Origin: Senimuribacter sp049852125
Lineage (GTDB): Bacteria > Bacillota > Clostridia > Peptostreptococcales > Anaerovoracaceae
Length of the DNA: 64,000 nt
Direction: 5' to 3'
Assembly (NCBI RefSeq): GCF_049852125.1
Contig: NZ_CP187532.1
Location: 620,001-684,000, forward strand
Shown here: piece after piece, positions 18,461 through 26,995 of the stretch
Layout: every line of letters begins with the position of its first letter
Position numbering within the stretch: position 1 is the first letter of the stretch
Position numbers and translations under genes: made by a program
Notes under the pieces: generated by a model
Told to the model about the DNA's origin: nothing
Databases searched by the model: none
The model's input: only the letters and a program-made list of their open reading frames with translations

Positions 18461-19255
18461 ATGCCGGGATTTTATGCGCATCATCGCTTTGGCAAAGCGG
18501 CGCTGACACATTTGCCACCTGACTTGCAGGCGGTTTGCCAAAACTACCGGGCGCAGTTTGACATCGGACTGCAGGGACCGGATCTGTTTTTCTTTTATAA
18601 GCCGCTTGCGGCAAACCGGGTGGTGAAATACGGACACCATTTGCACAAAATCAGCGCCTACCCGTTTTTTGAACACGCCCTTTCGGTCATCGAACGAACG
18701 GGTGTAGACAGCGGGGCGTACGCCTATTTGCTGGGGTTTATCTGTCATTTTATCTTGGACAGTCAGTGCCACGGCTATGTCAATGAGATGGTCTCGGAAA
18801 TCGGGGTATCCCATTTGGAAATCGAAGAAGAATTTGAAAAGCATCTGCTGCGCGCTGATGGAGCGCATCCTTTGGCGTTTCCTATCTATGATCTGGTGCC
18901 GCAGGATCGAGAAACGGCGGAGGCGATCGCGCTGTTTTACGAGGGAATTACGCCCAAAATCGCAGAACGGGCTCTGGCGGATTTGCGCCGGGTGAAGCGT
19001 TTTTTCACTGCGCCGGGTGTGTTGAAGCAGAACTTCATCAACGGTGGCATGCGACTTTCGGGAAAGCACTATTCCAGCCTGAAAGGGCTGATGAATCAGC
19101 GCAAGGACAATCCGAAATGCGCGCAGACAAGCGAGGCGCTTTTTGAGCTGTTTTCCGAAGCGGTTCCGCTGGCGGCTGTCATGATGGAAAGCTTTGACGA
19201 CAGTCTGCGGACGGGAAAGCAGCTGGCGAAGCGATTTGACCGGAATTTCGAGTAA
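18461..19255 (+). CDS. Zinc-dependent phospholipase C family protein
   Basis: The 264-aa protein matches the Zn-dependent PLC/S1-P1 nuclease-like fold: an N-terminal MPGFYAHHRFG, then DIGLQGPDLFFFY, HHLHK, and FICHFILDSQCHGYV, which together give the usual His/Asp metal ligands. It lacks a signal peptide, unlike secreted clostridial phospholipases, so a cytoplasmic hydrolase of unknown substrate is more likely. It follows the ABC-F gene by 26 bp with the same orientation. Confidence 0.7.
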   Translation: MPGFYAHHRFGKAALTHLPPDLQAVCQNYRAQFDIGLQGPDLFFFYKPLAANRVVKYGHHLHKISAYPFFEHALSVIERTGVDSGAYAYLLGFICHFILDSQCHGYVNEMVSEIGVSHLEIEEEFEKHLLRADGAHPLAFPIYDLVPQDRETAEAIALFYEGITPKIAERALADLRRVKRFFTAPGVLKQNFINGGMRLSGKHYSSLKGLMNQRKDNPKCAQTSEALFELFSEAVPLAAVMMESFDDSLRTGKQLAKRFDRNFE

Positions 19256-19397
19256 AGGATGTTTCAGTGGAACACACGAGGATTTGAGCTGCGCGGGTTT
19301 GACGCTTGCCGCGAGGAGAAGTATTGGACATGGATGTTTTTAGGTGGTAAACTGAATTTGATGAGACTTTGGAAATAGAAAACAATAGGAGATCGTT

Positions 19398-20489
19398 ATG
19401 GAATATCGTGTCAACCGTCGCACAGGCGACAGAATCAGTGAAATTGGAATGGGTGCGCATCTGACTCCCGCGACAGAAAAAGAGGGCGTGGAAACCCTGC
19501 AGATGGCTTACGAAGCTGGTATCAACTTTTTTGACTTCGCGGCAGCAGAAAGCGCTTGTTTTGATTATTATGACAAGGCTTTCGGCGATGCCAGAAAGAA
19601 TGTGTTCTATCAGATTCATTTTGGTGCAGAATTTACCAGCGGCGTTTATGGAAAAAGTCTTGTGCTGGATGATGTGAAAAAATCCATCGACTGGCAGCTT
19701 TCCAAGCTGAACACGGACTATATCGACTACGGTTTTATTCACTGCCTGGACACGGAAGAAGAATGGAACAGGTATATCGATAACGGCGTTTTGGCATACA
19801 TAGAAGAACTAAAGCGGCAGGGCGTGGTGCGTCACATTGGCATGTCCTCACACACGCCTGCGGTAGCGGCGCTCGGTCTTAACACTGGCCTTGTGGATAT
19901 GCTCATGTTCAGCATTAATCCGGGTTATGACTATTGTCACGGCGAGTACGCGGTCGGCGCATCTGATGAGCGCATGGAACTTTACAAACGCTGTGAGAAA
20001 GAGGGCGTCGGTATTTCAGTGATGAAAGTTTTTTCTGCCGGACAGCTGCTTTCTGCGAAAACTTCGCCGTTCGGCAAGGCGCTGACGGAACTGCAGTGTC
20101 TGCAGTACGCGCTGGATAAGCCAGGAGTGCTGACAGTGCTTCCGGGTATCATGAATAAATCGGAGCTTCAGCGAATTTTGACTTTTTACGATGTTTCACT
20201 TTCGGAAAAAGACTATTCTATGATTTCCTCCCTGACGCCGGCGGAAGTGAAAGGTGTATGCGTGTACTGCAACCATTGCCAGCCATGTCCGGCGGGGCTG
20301 GATGTGGGTCTGATCAACAAATATTATGACCTGGCAAAAGTGGGCGATTCCCTGGCGGCGGATCATTACCGGAGACTAGAACCGAAAGCAGGGGCTTGTA
20401 CGGCTTGCGGGCATTGTGACAAAACCTGCCCGTTCGGCGTTTCCCAGAGCCAGCGGATGAAAGAGATCACGGCGTATTTTGGCGCGTAA
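19398..20489 (+). CDS. Aldo/keto reductase with C-terminal 4Fe-4S domain
   Basis: A 363-aa protein with an AKR TIM barrel in residues ~1-270 (MGAHLTP, the FFDFAAAES region, HIGMSSHTP, SINPGYDY) and a ferredoxin-like tail with two cysteine motifs, CVYCNHCQPCP (~residues 282-292) and CTACGHCDKTCP (~334-345). Such fused reductases are frequent in anaerobes and probably couple the barrel's NAD(P)H chemistry to ferredoxin-type electron transfer. The catalytic Tyr of classical AKRs is not obvious in the FFDFAAAES segment. A likely ribosome binding site, ATAGGAG, precedes the start. Confidence 0.82.
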   Translation: MEYRVNRRTGDRISEIGMGAHLTPATEKEGVETLQMAYEAGINFFDFAAAESACFDYYDKAFGDARKNVFYQIHFGAEFTSGVYGKSLVLDDVKKSIDWQLSKLNTDYIDYGFIHCLDTEEEWNRYIDNGVLAYIEELKRQGVVRHIGMSSHTPAVAALGLNTGLVDMLMFSINPGYDYCHGEYAVGASDERMELYKRCEKEGVGISVMKVFSAGQLLSAKTSPFGKALTELQCLQYALDKPGVLTVLPGIMNKSELQRILTFYDVSLSEKDYSMISSLTPAEVKGVCVYCNHCQPCPAGLDVGLINKYYDLAKVGDSLAADHYRRLEPKAGACTACGHCDKTCPFGVSQSQRMKEITAYFGA

Positions 20490-20712
20490 AAATGATTGAG
20501 AATGATGGAGACCGGCTGTAGGATATTTTTGGTGCAGTTGGTCTTTTGTAGTTTTTGAATAGGGCTGACCTAGATGTGATAAGAGCGGATGACTGATAAA
20601 AGGATTGAATTTCAAATGAAAATCTGCCATAATATATTTATATAGGAGCATTTTGAATCATAATTTGGCAGGGCTTCTGAGTGATTCAAAGGAAAAGAGA
20701 GGCAAGATAGGA

Positions 20713-20926
20713 ATGACGAAAGAAGTATTGTCATTTGTTATATTTGATTCACGCCTGTGCGGATAAATGGGGAGTGAAACCGTCTGCGGCGTATCGACAA
20801 ATGCAGTGTGTAAACTGCATCACTGATTTTTTAGCGCCAAATTATGAAATTCTTCATACACAAAGTACGCAGTTTGTAATAGAAGACATCGTTGAATATC
20901 TGAGCGTAAGGGGGATTCACATATGA
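20713..20926 (+). pseudogene. DUF3791 protein, frameshifted
   Basis: The body of a DUF3791 protein (to 20926) is open only from a TTG at 20735. The expected N-terminus, MTKEVLSFV, is encoded from ATG 20713 in another phase; skipping one base near 20740 joins the two (SFV then YLIHACADKW). DUF3791 genes are small partners of DUF3990 genes, proposed toxin-antitoxin-like modules with an ADP-ribosyltransferase-like DUF3990. The stop overlaps the next start (ATGATG at 20923). The 223 bp before this locus contain no gene. Confidence 0.6.
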
Positions 20927-21018
20927 TGATTTACCATGGTTCCAATACGATAATTAAAAATCCGGATGCAGAGCATTCGTTCAGATTGTTAATTTACGAA
21001 TCATACTATGAGGTGTGA
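20923..21018 (+). pseudogene. DUF3990 remnant with internal deletion
   Basis: The 31-codon frame starts with the DUF3990 N-terminus (MMIYHGSNTIIKNP) and ends with a segment resembling the family's C-terminal strand (FRLLIYESYYEV). The intervening ~120 residues, which carry the predicted ADP-ribosyltransferase-like core, are missing, so a large in-frame internal deletion is the simplest explanation. It is translationally coupled to the DUF3791 frame upstream. Confidence 0.55.
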
Positions 21019-21020
21019 AC

Positions 21021-21161
21021 ATGGATGAAAAAGCATTGGACCTTTACTATAACAGCAAACTGGCTGACAAGATACAGGATGGAAAAGAGGGAATTCAGTA
21101 TCTGGATTATAAAGTGTTGACGCAAATACTCATTGATACAGAGGCAGAATTCTTTTGCTGA
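21021..21161 (+). CDS. Small protein of the DUF3791/DUF3990 locus
   Basis: A 46-aa protein (MDEKALDLYYNSKLADKI...) begins 2 bp after the DUF3990 remnant. Proteins with an ALDLYY-KLA-I-GIQYLDYK pattern are often found as the third gene of DUF3791/DUF3990 loci; this one looks full length. Its function is unknown. With its partners broken, it is probably a relic. Confidence 0.5.
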   Translation: MDEKALDLYYNSKLADKIQDGKEGIQYLDYKVLTQILIDTEAEFFC

Positions 21162-21256
21162 GATTGCGCTATGTTCTCTCTTGTAAAAAAGGCTTGTTCA
21201 TGGTAAAATTTTTATAATATATCAGTGAAATGTATGCAGAAAGGTAAACTCTCGGG

Positions 21257-21853
21257 ATGATGACGGAGAAGAAATCTACAAAAATTTACGAGGCAATCAG
21301 AGCGGATATTGTAAATGGAAGAATCGATACGAGGACATTTCTCAATGCTGGCGAGATTGCGGAGAAATATCAGGTAAGTAAAGCGCCGGTCAGAGACGCG
21401 TTGCAGGTGCTCTGTGATCAGGGTTATCTGGTCAGCTATCCGCGAAAAGGATATATGATCAATATTTTCAGCAAGGAAGAAGTGAACAAGATTCAAAATG
21501 TGCGCCGCCGTGTGGAAGCTTACAGCGTGGAACTTGCTATCGCCCATGCCAGCGACGACGCGATTCTTTCCCTGAAGCCTTATGCTGACAGAAATTTTCA
21601 GATGGGAGAAAGCCTGTATGTGGATTCGCTGCGAGAGGGAAGTAACAATCTGCGCTTTCATGTGCGGCTGGCGGAAATCGGAGGCAACGAATATTTGCTG
21701 GACATTGTAAAGAATCTGGCGGGGAAAATTACTATGGCAAATATAGATACCTCGGCGGATTTCAGTTATCACGAAAAAATCATCGAGGCTCTTTTGGAAA
21801 GAGACGTCAAAGCGGCAGTCAAATATCTGGAGGCAGATTTGGGGACCCTTTGA
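21257..21853 (+). CDS. GntR-family transcriptional regulator
   Basis: The 198-aa protein has a GntR winged helix (residues ~8-75, with EIAEKYQVSKAPVRDALQVL) and an all-helical FCD-type effector domain (~85-195), whose metal-binding residues include FHVRLAEIGGN. Such proteins usually sense small carboxylates or amino acids. It has no same-strand partner and ends at a strong terminator shared with the convergent MATE gene, so its target cannot be inferred here. A second ATG at 21260 is possible. Confidence 0.8.
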   Translation: MMTEKKSTKIYEAIRADIVNGRIDTRTFLNAGEIAEKYQVSKAPVRDALQVLCDQGYLVSYPRKGYMINIFSKEEVNKIQNVRRRVEAYSVELAIAHASDDAILSLKPYADRNFQMGESLYVDSLREGSNNLRFHVRLAEIGGNEYLLDIVKNLAGKITMANIDTSADFSYHEKIIEALLERDVKAAVKYLEADLGTL

Positions 21854-21878
21854 TGTTCGCAGATAACAAATATAATAT

Positions 21879-21922
21879 GCCCGCAGCGCAAACCATGGAA
21901 AGGTTTGTGCTGTGGGCTTTTT
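21879..21922. terminator. Bidirectional terminator between gntR-type and MATE genes
   Basis: A 16-bp stem (21879-21894 with 21902-21917, two wobble or mismatched pairs) with a 7-base loop is followed by TTTTT on the plus strand and lies directly beyond the MATE stop on the minus strand. Confidence 0.85.
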
Positions 21923-23227
21923 CTATGCGGCAATTTCCTGTTTGTCAACACGCAGCTTCAAAAGAAGCGCCAGAATGGCAGATAAAATTCTCGCGAGGAC
22001 GGTACTCCACCAGATCATGATCTGCCCGCCGAAAAGAGGGGGCAGAAGCAGCATGAGAAGGAGCATGAATGTCGGCTCTATGAACGTCAGAATGTAGGAA
22101 AAGGCAGTTTTTTCTGTAGCATAAAAGCTTGCAGTCGTGACGCGTACAATGGCGACAAAAGGGACAGAAACCAGAAAAATTGGGATGATTTTCACAATTT
22201 CTGCATTGACCGCTGCTGATGCACCAAACAGAATGCCCAGATTTTCCCGCATCAGATACATCACAATACAGCCGAGAACAGACAGCAGCAAGGCGAACCC
22301 ATAGGCAAATTTTCTCGTATTCTTCAGCGCTGTAAAGTCTTTTTCGCCGTAGTGGCGGCTGAGCAGAGGCTGGCTGCCGTCCCCGACTCCCTGCAAAATC
22401 AGGTAGATGATGCAGATGATATAGGCGATACAGGCATAGGTCGCAACGGCTTGTTCACCACCGTAAGAGATGGAAAAGCGGTTGATGATAATCAGAGAAA
22501 TATTTGGCGCCATGGCAAGACCAAAAGGTGCGATACCGACTTTTATGATAGACGCGGATACAGCCGCCAGTTTGGTGAGGGGAATCTGCAGCGTAAACTG
22601 CTTTTTTCGCAGCATGTAAATCAGCGCCAGAATCATTGTTACTCCCTGGCTGATGACAGTTGCCAGCGCCGCACCCCGCGCGCCTTGTGCCAGTATCCAG
22701 ACAAACAGGTAGTCTAAGATAATATTTGTGACAAAACCTGCAATCATACAAATCATGGCATAAAAAGAGCCGCCGTAATTTCGGATAAAGGGGATTAATC
22801 CCGTACCGATGACCTGCAGACCTGCCCCTAAGGCGATGACAGCAATGTATTCTTTTCCAATAGAAAGCAATTCTTCTCTTGCACCAAGCATTTCTAAAAT
22901 CACAGAGTTGAGCAGAAAAATAGAGAGTGTCAGGATGATGCTGGAGATTAACAGCGTCCATAATGCGCCAGCCGTGAACATTTTGGCTTTGTCCTCGTTA
23001 TTCTCTGCCTGATTGATGGTGTAGTAAATGGCGCCGCCCATGCCGATGCCGGTGCCGATGGCCTGAATGACCGCCACAATCGGATAGGCGATGTTGACTG
23101 CCGAAAGTCCCACATCGCCGACGTAGTTTCCTACAAAGAAGCCGTCGACGATGGCGTAAACGCCTGATAAAGCAAAGGCGAGCACAGAGGGCAACACATA
23201 TCGAAAAAAGGTTTTCTGATCAGTCAT
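21923..23227 (-). CDS. MATE-family multidrug efflux transporter
   Basis: A 434-aa integral membrane protein with about 12 hydrophobic segments in two six-helix bundles, as in NorM/MATE proteins (SGVYAIVDGFFVGNYVG near the N-terminus). These carriers export cationic drugs or metabolites using Na+ or H+. Its start overlaps the end of the upstream MarR gene by 8 bp, so the two form an operon. Confidence 0.85.
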   Translation of the reverse strand: MTDQKTFFRYVLPSVLAFALSGVYAIVDGFFVGNYVGDVGLSAVNIAYPIVAVIQAIGTGIGMGGAIYYTINQAENNEDKAKMFTAGALWTLLISSIILTLSIFLLNSVILEMLGAREELLSIGKEYIAVIALGAGLQVIGTGLIPFIRNYGGSFYAMICMIAGFVTNIILDYLFVWILAQGARGAALATVISQGVTMILALIYMLRKKQFTLQIPLTKLAAVSASIIKVGIAPFGLAMAPNISLIIINRFSISYGGEQAVATYACIAYIICIIYLILQGVGDGSQPLLSRHYGEKDFTALKNTRKFAYGFALLLSVLGCIVMYLMRENLGILFGASAAVNAEIVKIIPIFLVSVPFVAIVRVTTASFYATEKTAFSYILTFIEPTFMLLLMLLLPPLFGGQIMIWWSTVLARILSAILALLLKLRVDKQEIAA

Positions 23228-23678
23228 TTTTATCTATCCCTCCTGCTTTGCGAAACAGTTCTACGAATAAAGTAGTGTTTTCGTTTAATTGCTGCATTTT
23301 CTCCATACCCATTTCTTCTACTGCAGAAAGCTCCACCTTTCGAAGTTCGGAGATGACCGATGCGGCATATCCTTTTCCGGCGGCGGTCAGCTTAATCACC
23401 TTATTTCTTTTGTCTGACGGTAAAGGGCGCAATTCTACCAGTCCATTTCGTTCAAGATCTTTCAGAATCATATTGACCGTTTGCTTGGGAATCATCCATC
23501 GCTGGCTGATTTTCTTCTGTGTGCAGTTTTCGCAGTCTTCCGAAAGGGCGGATATGACCAGCAGACTATTGAAGGATAGACCGTGGGATTTTGCGTATGC
23601 CTCATACACATAATTACACTCTTGCCACGCCGTGTAATACAGGTTTAGTTGTTCCATTAATTTAGAATTGTTTATCAT
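23220..23678 (-). CDS. MarR-family regulator of the MATE operon
   Basis: The 152-aa protein has the MarR winged-helix core, including KKISQRWMIPKQTVNMILKDLERNGLV (residues ~52-78) and the wing with DKRNK. It is the first gene of a two-gene operon with the MATE pump. Two copies of an inverted TAGTCC/GGACTA sequence overlap the promoter, so negative autoregulation with relief by a pump substrate is the likely logic. Confidence 0.85.
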   Translation of the reverse strand: MINNSKLMEQLNLYYTAWQECNYVYEAYAKSHGLSFNSLLVISALSEDCENCTQKKISQRWMIPKQTVNMILKDLERNGLVELRPLPSDKRNKVIKLTAAGKGYAASVISELRKVELSAVEEMGMEKMQQLNENTTLFVELFRKAGGIDKND

Positions 23679-23697
23679 GTAATACCTCCTATTGAAT

Positions 23698-23752
23698 AGT
23701 CCGGTTCCGTACTATATGTATATTTTAGTCCAAAACCGGACTAAAAGTCAAG
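23698..23752 (-). promoter_or_regulatory. MarR operator/promoter region
   Basis: On the minus strand TTGACT (23747-23752) and TAAAAT are 18 bp apart. The spacer is filled by a perfect 9-bp inverted repeat, TTTTAGTCC (23723-23731) and GGACTAAAA (23738-23746). A further TAGTCCGGTT lies at 23698-23707 near the expected transcription start, matching AACCGGACTA at 23735-23744 in inverted orientation. Binding at either site would block the promoter. Confidence 0.65.
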
Positions 23753-23816
23753 GAAAATTTACAGAAGAATTTTTTGTCAATGAAAGAATTGTACGAGATG
23801 AGAAATAAAAAAAGAG

Positions 23817-23845
23817 TTGACAAAAACCCACAATGGTGATATTCT
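23817..23845 (+). promoter_or_regulatory. Promoter for the amidohydrolase gene
   Basis: TTGACA (23817-23822), 17 bp, TATTCT (23840-23845), 75 bp before the start codon. Confidence 0.5.
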
Positions 23846-23920
23846 AAAGAAAATATATCTGATATTATCACAGAAATGTTTTGAGAATTTCAATATGGAA
23901 ATTGAAAAGGAGCATATGGC

Positions 23921-25108
23921 ATGTTATTGAATCATTGCAGATTAATCAAGGAACTTTCAGGCGGTATAGAGACCGCTGACGGCGCGTTGCGCCTGGAAAA
24001 TGGAAAAATCACAGAGGTGATGGCGAATGCGGCGCCGGCAGATGCGTGTGCAGGCGAAGAAGTCATCGACTGTCAGGGAAAAACCCTGCTGCCGGGCCTC
24101 ATGGACACTCATACCCATATTATCGGTATTGTGGATTATTCGTCAGATCTGATGAAATCACCGATGAAGTTATTTATGAAAAGTGCGGCTGCTGCGCAGA
24201 AGTGTTTGGACTACGGTTTTACCACACTTAGAGATTGCGGTACACCGCTTCGGGTTTCTAATTTTGTCAGAGACGCTTTTGCAGACGGATTGATGACTGG
24301 ACCGCGCATCATCTCCAGCGGATGTATTTTGTCACCGACGGAAATTGAGGAGATGGACAGCATTTACGAAATGTACAGCTGGGCGGACGGCGCTGACGCG
24401 ATGAAGAAAGCGGCGCGAAAAGAGCTTGCCGAGCACGCCGACTATATTAAAATTATGGTGTCCGGGTCTGCATTTCACAAGCAGGGCATTCCGGTACAGC
24501 CGATTATCACGGCAGAGGAGCTTTCTGCTGCTGTAGAAATTGCCGATATGAAAGGCACTTATGTGGCAGCCCATGCCCATGGGGATGGCGCGATTCGTCT
24601 GTGCGTAGACAAGGGCGTGCGAACCATTGAGCATGCTACCTTTATCGGGGAAGAAACCATTGAAGCTGCACTTGGACGGAAAGCTTTATATTTGGTGCCG
24701 ACCCTTGCCGCTATGTACCAGAACCCGGCGAAGACACCGCTTGAAATGATGTTCCTTGTCGACAAGCTGAAATGGATGCTGGATATTTCCATCGGATGCC
24801 TGACCAAAGCTTATGAGGCTGGTCTGAAAATAGGGCTTGCCACCGACAGCACCGTGGGGATGGATCAGTATGAGCAGGGTATTGAGTTCAAATACAGAAG
24901 TGAATTGTTCGGAATGAGCAATATCGATATTCTTCTGCAGGCGACCAAGGTCAACGCGGAAATCGTGGAAATGGCGGATTGTCTGGGAGAAATAAAGGCA
25001 GGCTATATTGCGGATTTAATTCTGGTGGATGGAAACCCGGATGAAGATATTTCTGTCATGTATCAGAAACCGGATATGGTCTTCCTGTCAGGTGAAAGGG
25101 TCAGATAA
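23921..25108 (+). CDS. Metal-dependent amidohydrolase (imidazolonepropionase-like)
   Basis: A 395-aa amidohydrolase-superfamily enzyme. Visible metal-site elements are HTHI (residues ~66-69), a candidate carboxylated lysine in ADYIKIMVSG (~183), HAHG (~220), EHAT (~238) and the catalytic Asp in ATDST. The flanking small beta domain is present at both ends (LRLENGKITEV and ADLILVDGNP). Family members act as imidazolonepropionases or Xaa-Pro dipeptidases; the substrate cannot be set. The stop is one base before the DMT-permease start, so the two are coupled. Confidence 0.8.
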   Translation: MLLNHCRLIKELSGGIETADGALRLENGKITEVMANAAPADACAGEEVIDCQGKTLLPGLMDTHTHIIGIVDYSSDLMKSPMKLFMKSAAAAQKCLDYGFTTLRDCGTPLRVSNFVRDAFADGLMTGPRIISSGCILSPTEIEEMDSIYEMYSWADGADAMKKAARKELAEHADYIKIMVSGSAFHKQGIPVQPIITAEELSAAVEIADMKGTYVAAHAHGDGAIRLCVDKGVRTIEHATFIGEETIEAALGRKALYLVPTLAAMYQNPAKTPLEMMFLVDKLKWMLDISIGCLTKAYEAGLKIGLATDSTVGMDQYEQGIEFKYRSELFGMSNIDILLQATKVNAEIVEMADCLGEIKAGYIADLILVDGNPDEDISVMYQKPDMVFLSGERVR

Positions 25109-25109
25109 T

Positions 25110-25853
25110 ATGGGTCTGTTTCTTGCGCTGCTGTCCGGAAGTTTTGAGCAGCTTGCGCAGCTGCAGCATCCGGTATATCTGTTAATTTCCAGTCTTACAC
25201 TGGCAGTGACATGGGTGCTTTACTATTTGGGACTTGCGGACGGACCGGTCGGCGGCGTCTTGGCGCTGCAGAATTTAGCTATCATTTTTACTATGGTACT
25301 GGAAAGTCTGGTACTGGGGATGGAGATTCGCAGTACGATGCTGTTTGGCGTAGGGCTTATCGCCGTAGCTTCTGTTTTGATGATTGAACCGCCTCGGGAA
25401 AGGTACCCTTCGGGGCAGTCCCGGCGCTGGGTGTTATATGAAATTCTGTCAGCGATGTTTATGTCCGTGTCCTTTATTTTCACCAAGATGGATACGTCTC
25501 CTGTGGACAGCAATCTTTCCAGCGGCATTCGCTACAGTGTGGTTGCGATTACAGCCTTTATATTGATGTTCTTAACTGGAAGTCACCGCACAGGAGGCAG
25601 CCGCAGCGCCCGTAGAATTTCCCGTGCTGCATGGCGCAGCGTTGTTTTGGGCGGCATCTTTTTGGGCATCGGATATATTGCACTGTATAGAGCTATGTCT
25701 CTCAACACGGCGACGCTGGTAACAACGATATTCCGCTTTAATATCGTATTTGCTGCCGTTCTTTCCGCAGTTTTTCTGAAAGAGAAGCAAAGTTCTCGCA
25801 GCGTGCTGGGACTTTGCGCCATGACAGGCGGCATTGTGCTGTTTGCGGTTTGA
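25110..25853 (+). CDS. DMT/EamA-family transporter, N-terminally short
   Basis: The 247-aa membrane protein has about eight hydrophobic segments in two EamA repeats. Full-length relatives have ~290-300 aa and ten helices; homology begins at the loop and helix that normally follow TM2, so TM1-TM2 (about 45 residues) seem to be missing. ATG 25110 abuts the amidohydrolase stop, which suggests that a deletion brought the two genes together. A longer in-frame extension upstream only re-reads the amidohydrolase gene. Activity is doubtful. Confidence 0.6.
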   Translation: MGLFLALLSGSFEQLAQLQHPVYLLISSLTLAVTWVLYYLGLADGPVGGVLALQNLAIIFTMVLESLVLGMEIRSTMLFGVGLIAVASVLMIEPPRERYPSGQSRRWVLYEILSAMFMSVSFIFTKMDTSPVDSNLSSGIRYSVVAITAFILMFLTGSHRTGGSRSARRISRAAWRSVVLGGIFLGIGYIALYRAMSLNTATLVTTIFRFNIVFAAVLSAVFLKEKQSSRSVLGLCAMTGGIVLFAV

Positions 25854-25888
25854 CAGTGTCTGTGCTCCATGGGACTTGGAGGTAGGAA

Positions 25889-26192
25889 GTTGTGCAAAAC
25901 CTGATAATACCACAGGGAAATGCACAACTTTTTCTTTCGCCGGTTGTGCAAATAGCTGGAATTTCTTTTACGATGCACAACCTTTTGTCGATTTCAAGAT
26001 GATTGAAGCCGTTTCAGATGAAAAAGTTGTGCAGAAGCGTTCGAATAGTGTTTGCTTTGCACAACTTTTTCTTGGAATGGGCATGGAATAGGCGCGATTG
26101 TTGTGCAAACGGCCTCTGTCACAAGGGATTTGCACAACTATTGCAGGTCGTTGTTGTGCAAATGACTGGTTATGGAATGAAATCTGCACAAC
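25889..26192. repeat. Array 1: ten alternating GTTGTGCA / TGCACAAC half-sites
   Basis: Plus-oriented GTTGTGCA occurs at 25889, 25943, 26026, 26100 and 26153; the complement TGCACAAC at 25921, 25974, 26058, 26131 and 26185. All ten are exact and alternate strictly. Within a pair the spacer is 23 or 24 bp (24, 23, 24, 23, 24); between pairs it is 14, 44, 34 and 14 bp. Spacer sequences are unrelated. Flanks often extend the motif to AAGTTGTGCAAA. It fills the gap between the DMT transporter and the HTH/superoxide-reductase gene and contains no convincing gene. Confidence 0.9.
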
Positions 26193-26292
26193 TTCCGCGC
26201 CGTTTGTTCTACGCAGCGTAGGTTGCCGCCGGGAGAAAGGTATGGTATTCTCATGATGTAAGAAGAAATAAAACGAAAGTGAGGCATATCAA

Positions 26293-26877
26293 ATGGATAC
26301 CTATATTACGGCGCGGTCTATTAAAAGACTTCGCGAAGAAAAACGGATTACCCAGAGTGAACTTGCGGAAAAACTGGGCGTCAGCAGTAAAGCGGTTTCA
26401 AAGTGGGAAACGGCGCGGGGACTTCCTGACATTTCCTTGATTGAACCGCTGGCAAAGGCGCTGGGCGTATCCGTGATTGAATTGATGAACGGCGATTACA
26501 GAATTAACGAAAATGTAGCCTGTAATCTGAAAAAATCGAAGTTTTATGTGTGCCCTGTGTGCGGCAACGTGATGCATACTACAGGGGCGGCGGTCGTCAG
26601 CTGTTGCGGCATTACGTTGCCTGAAGCAGAACCGGAAGAAGGGGACGAATGCCACAAACTGACAGTAAGCTATACGGATTCCCGTCACTATGTAAGCCTG
26701 TCCCATCCTATGACAAAGGAACATTACATTTCCTTTATCGCATATGTGACAGATGGACATTTTGAAATGAAAAAGCTGTATCCGGAAGGAAACGCGGAAG
26801 CGGATTTTCTGGGCAGAGGTCACGGTTTGATAATCGCATATTGTAATCAGCATGGACTGTATCAGAGCCGCGTGTAG
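26293..26877 (+). CDS. HTH regulator fused to a desulfoferrodoxin-like superoxide reductase domain
   Basis: The 194-aa protein joins an XRE-type HTH (residues ~8-62) to a complete desulfoferrodoxin-like module. The rubredoxin-like iron site is present as Cys87, Cys90, Cys104 and Cys105 (CPVCG and SCCG), and the catalytic iron site as His121, His138, His144 (HPMTKEHY), Cys184 and His187 (CNQHGLY). The Lys usually found before the first His is replaced by Cys120. It may be an oxidant-sensing repressor that uses the iron sites as sensors, or a bifunctional protein. A ribosome binding site (AAGTGAGG) precedes the start. The half-site array 1 ends 100 bp upstream. Confidence 0.8.
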   Translation: MDTYITARSIKRLREEKRITQSELAEKLGVSSKAVSKWETARGLPDISLIEPLAKALGVSVIELMNGDYRINENVACNLKKSKFYVCPVCGNVMHTTGAAVVSCCGITLPEAEPEEGDECHKLTVSYTDSRHYVSLSHPMTKEHYISFIAYVTDGHFEMKKLYPEGNAEADFLGRGHGLIIAYCNQHGLYQSRV

Positions 26878-26995
26878 AATGATTTCTATGCGCGCTTTTT
26901 CTTTTTTGCGGGTCGCGAAAACTTCCCTCCTATTGAAAAAGAGGCGTTTTGCTGTATAATAAAATCAATCGTATGATGGAGTGGAAGGTGATCTG

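Noticed and set aside
25889..26192. Integron attC sites (GTTRRRY/RYYYAAC)
   Set aside because: GTTGTGC violates the consensus at one position, there is no integron integrase and no cassette genes lie between the sites.
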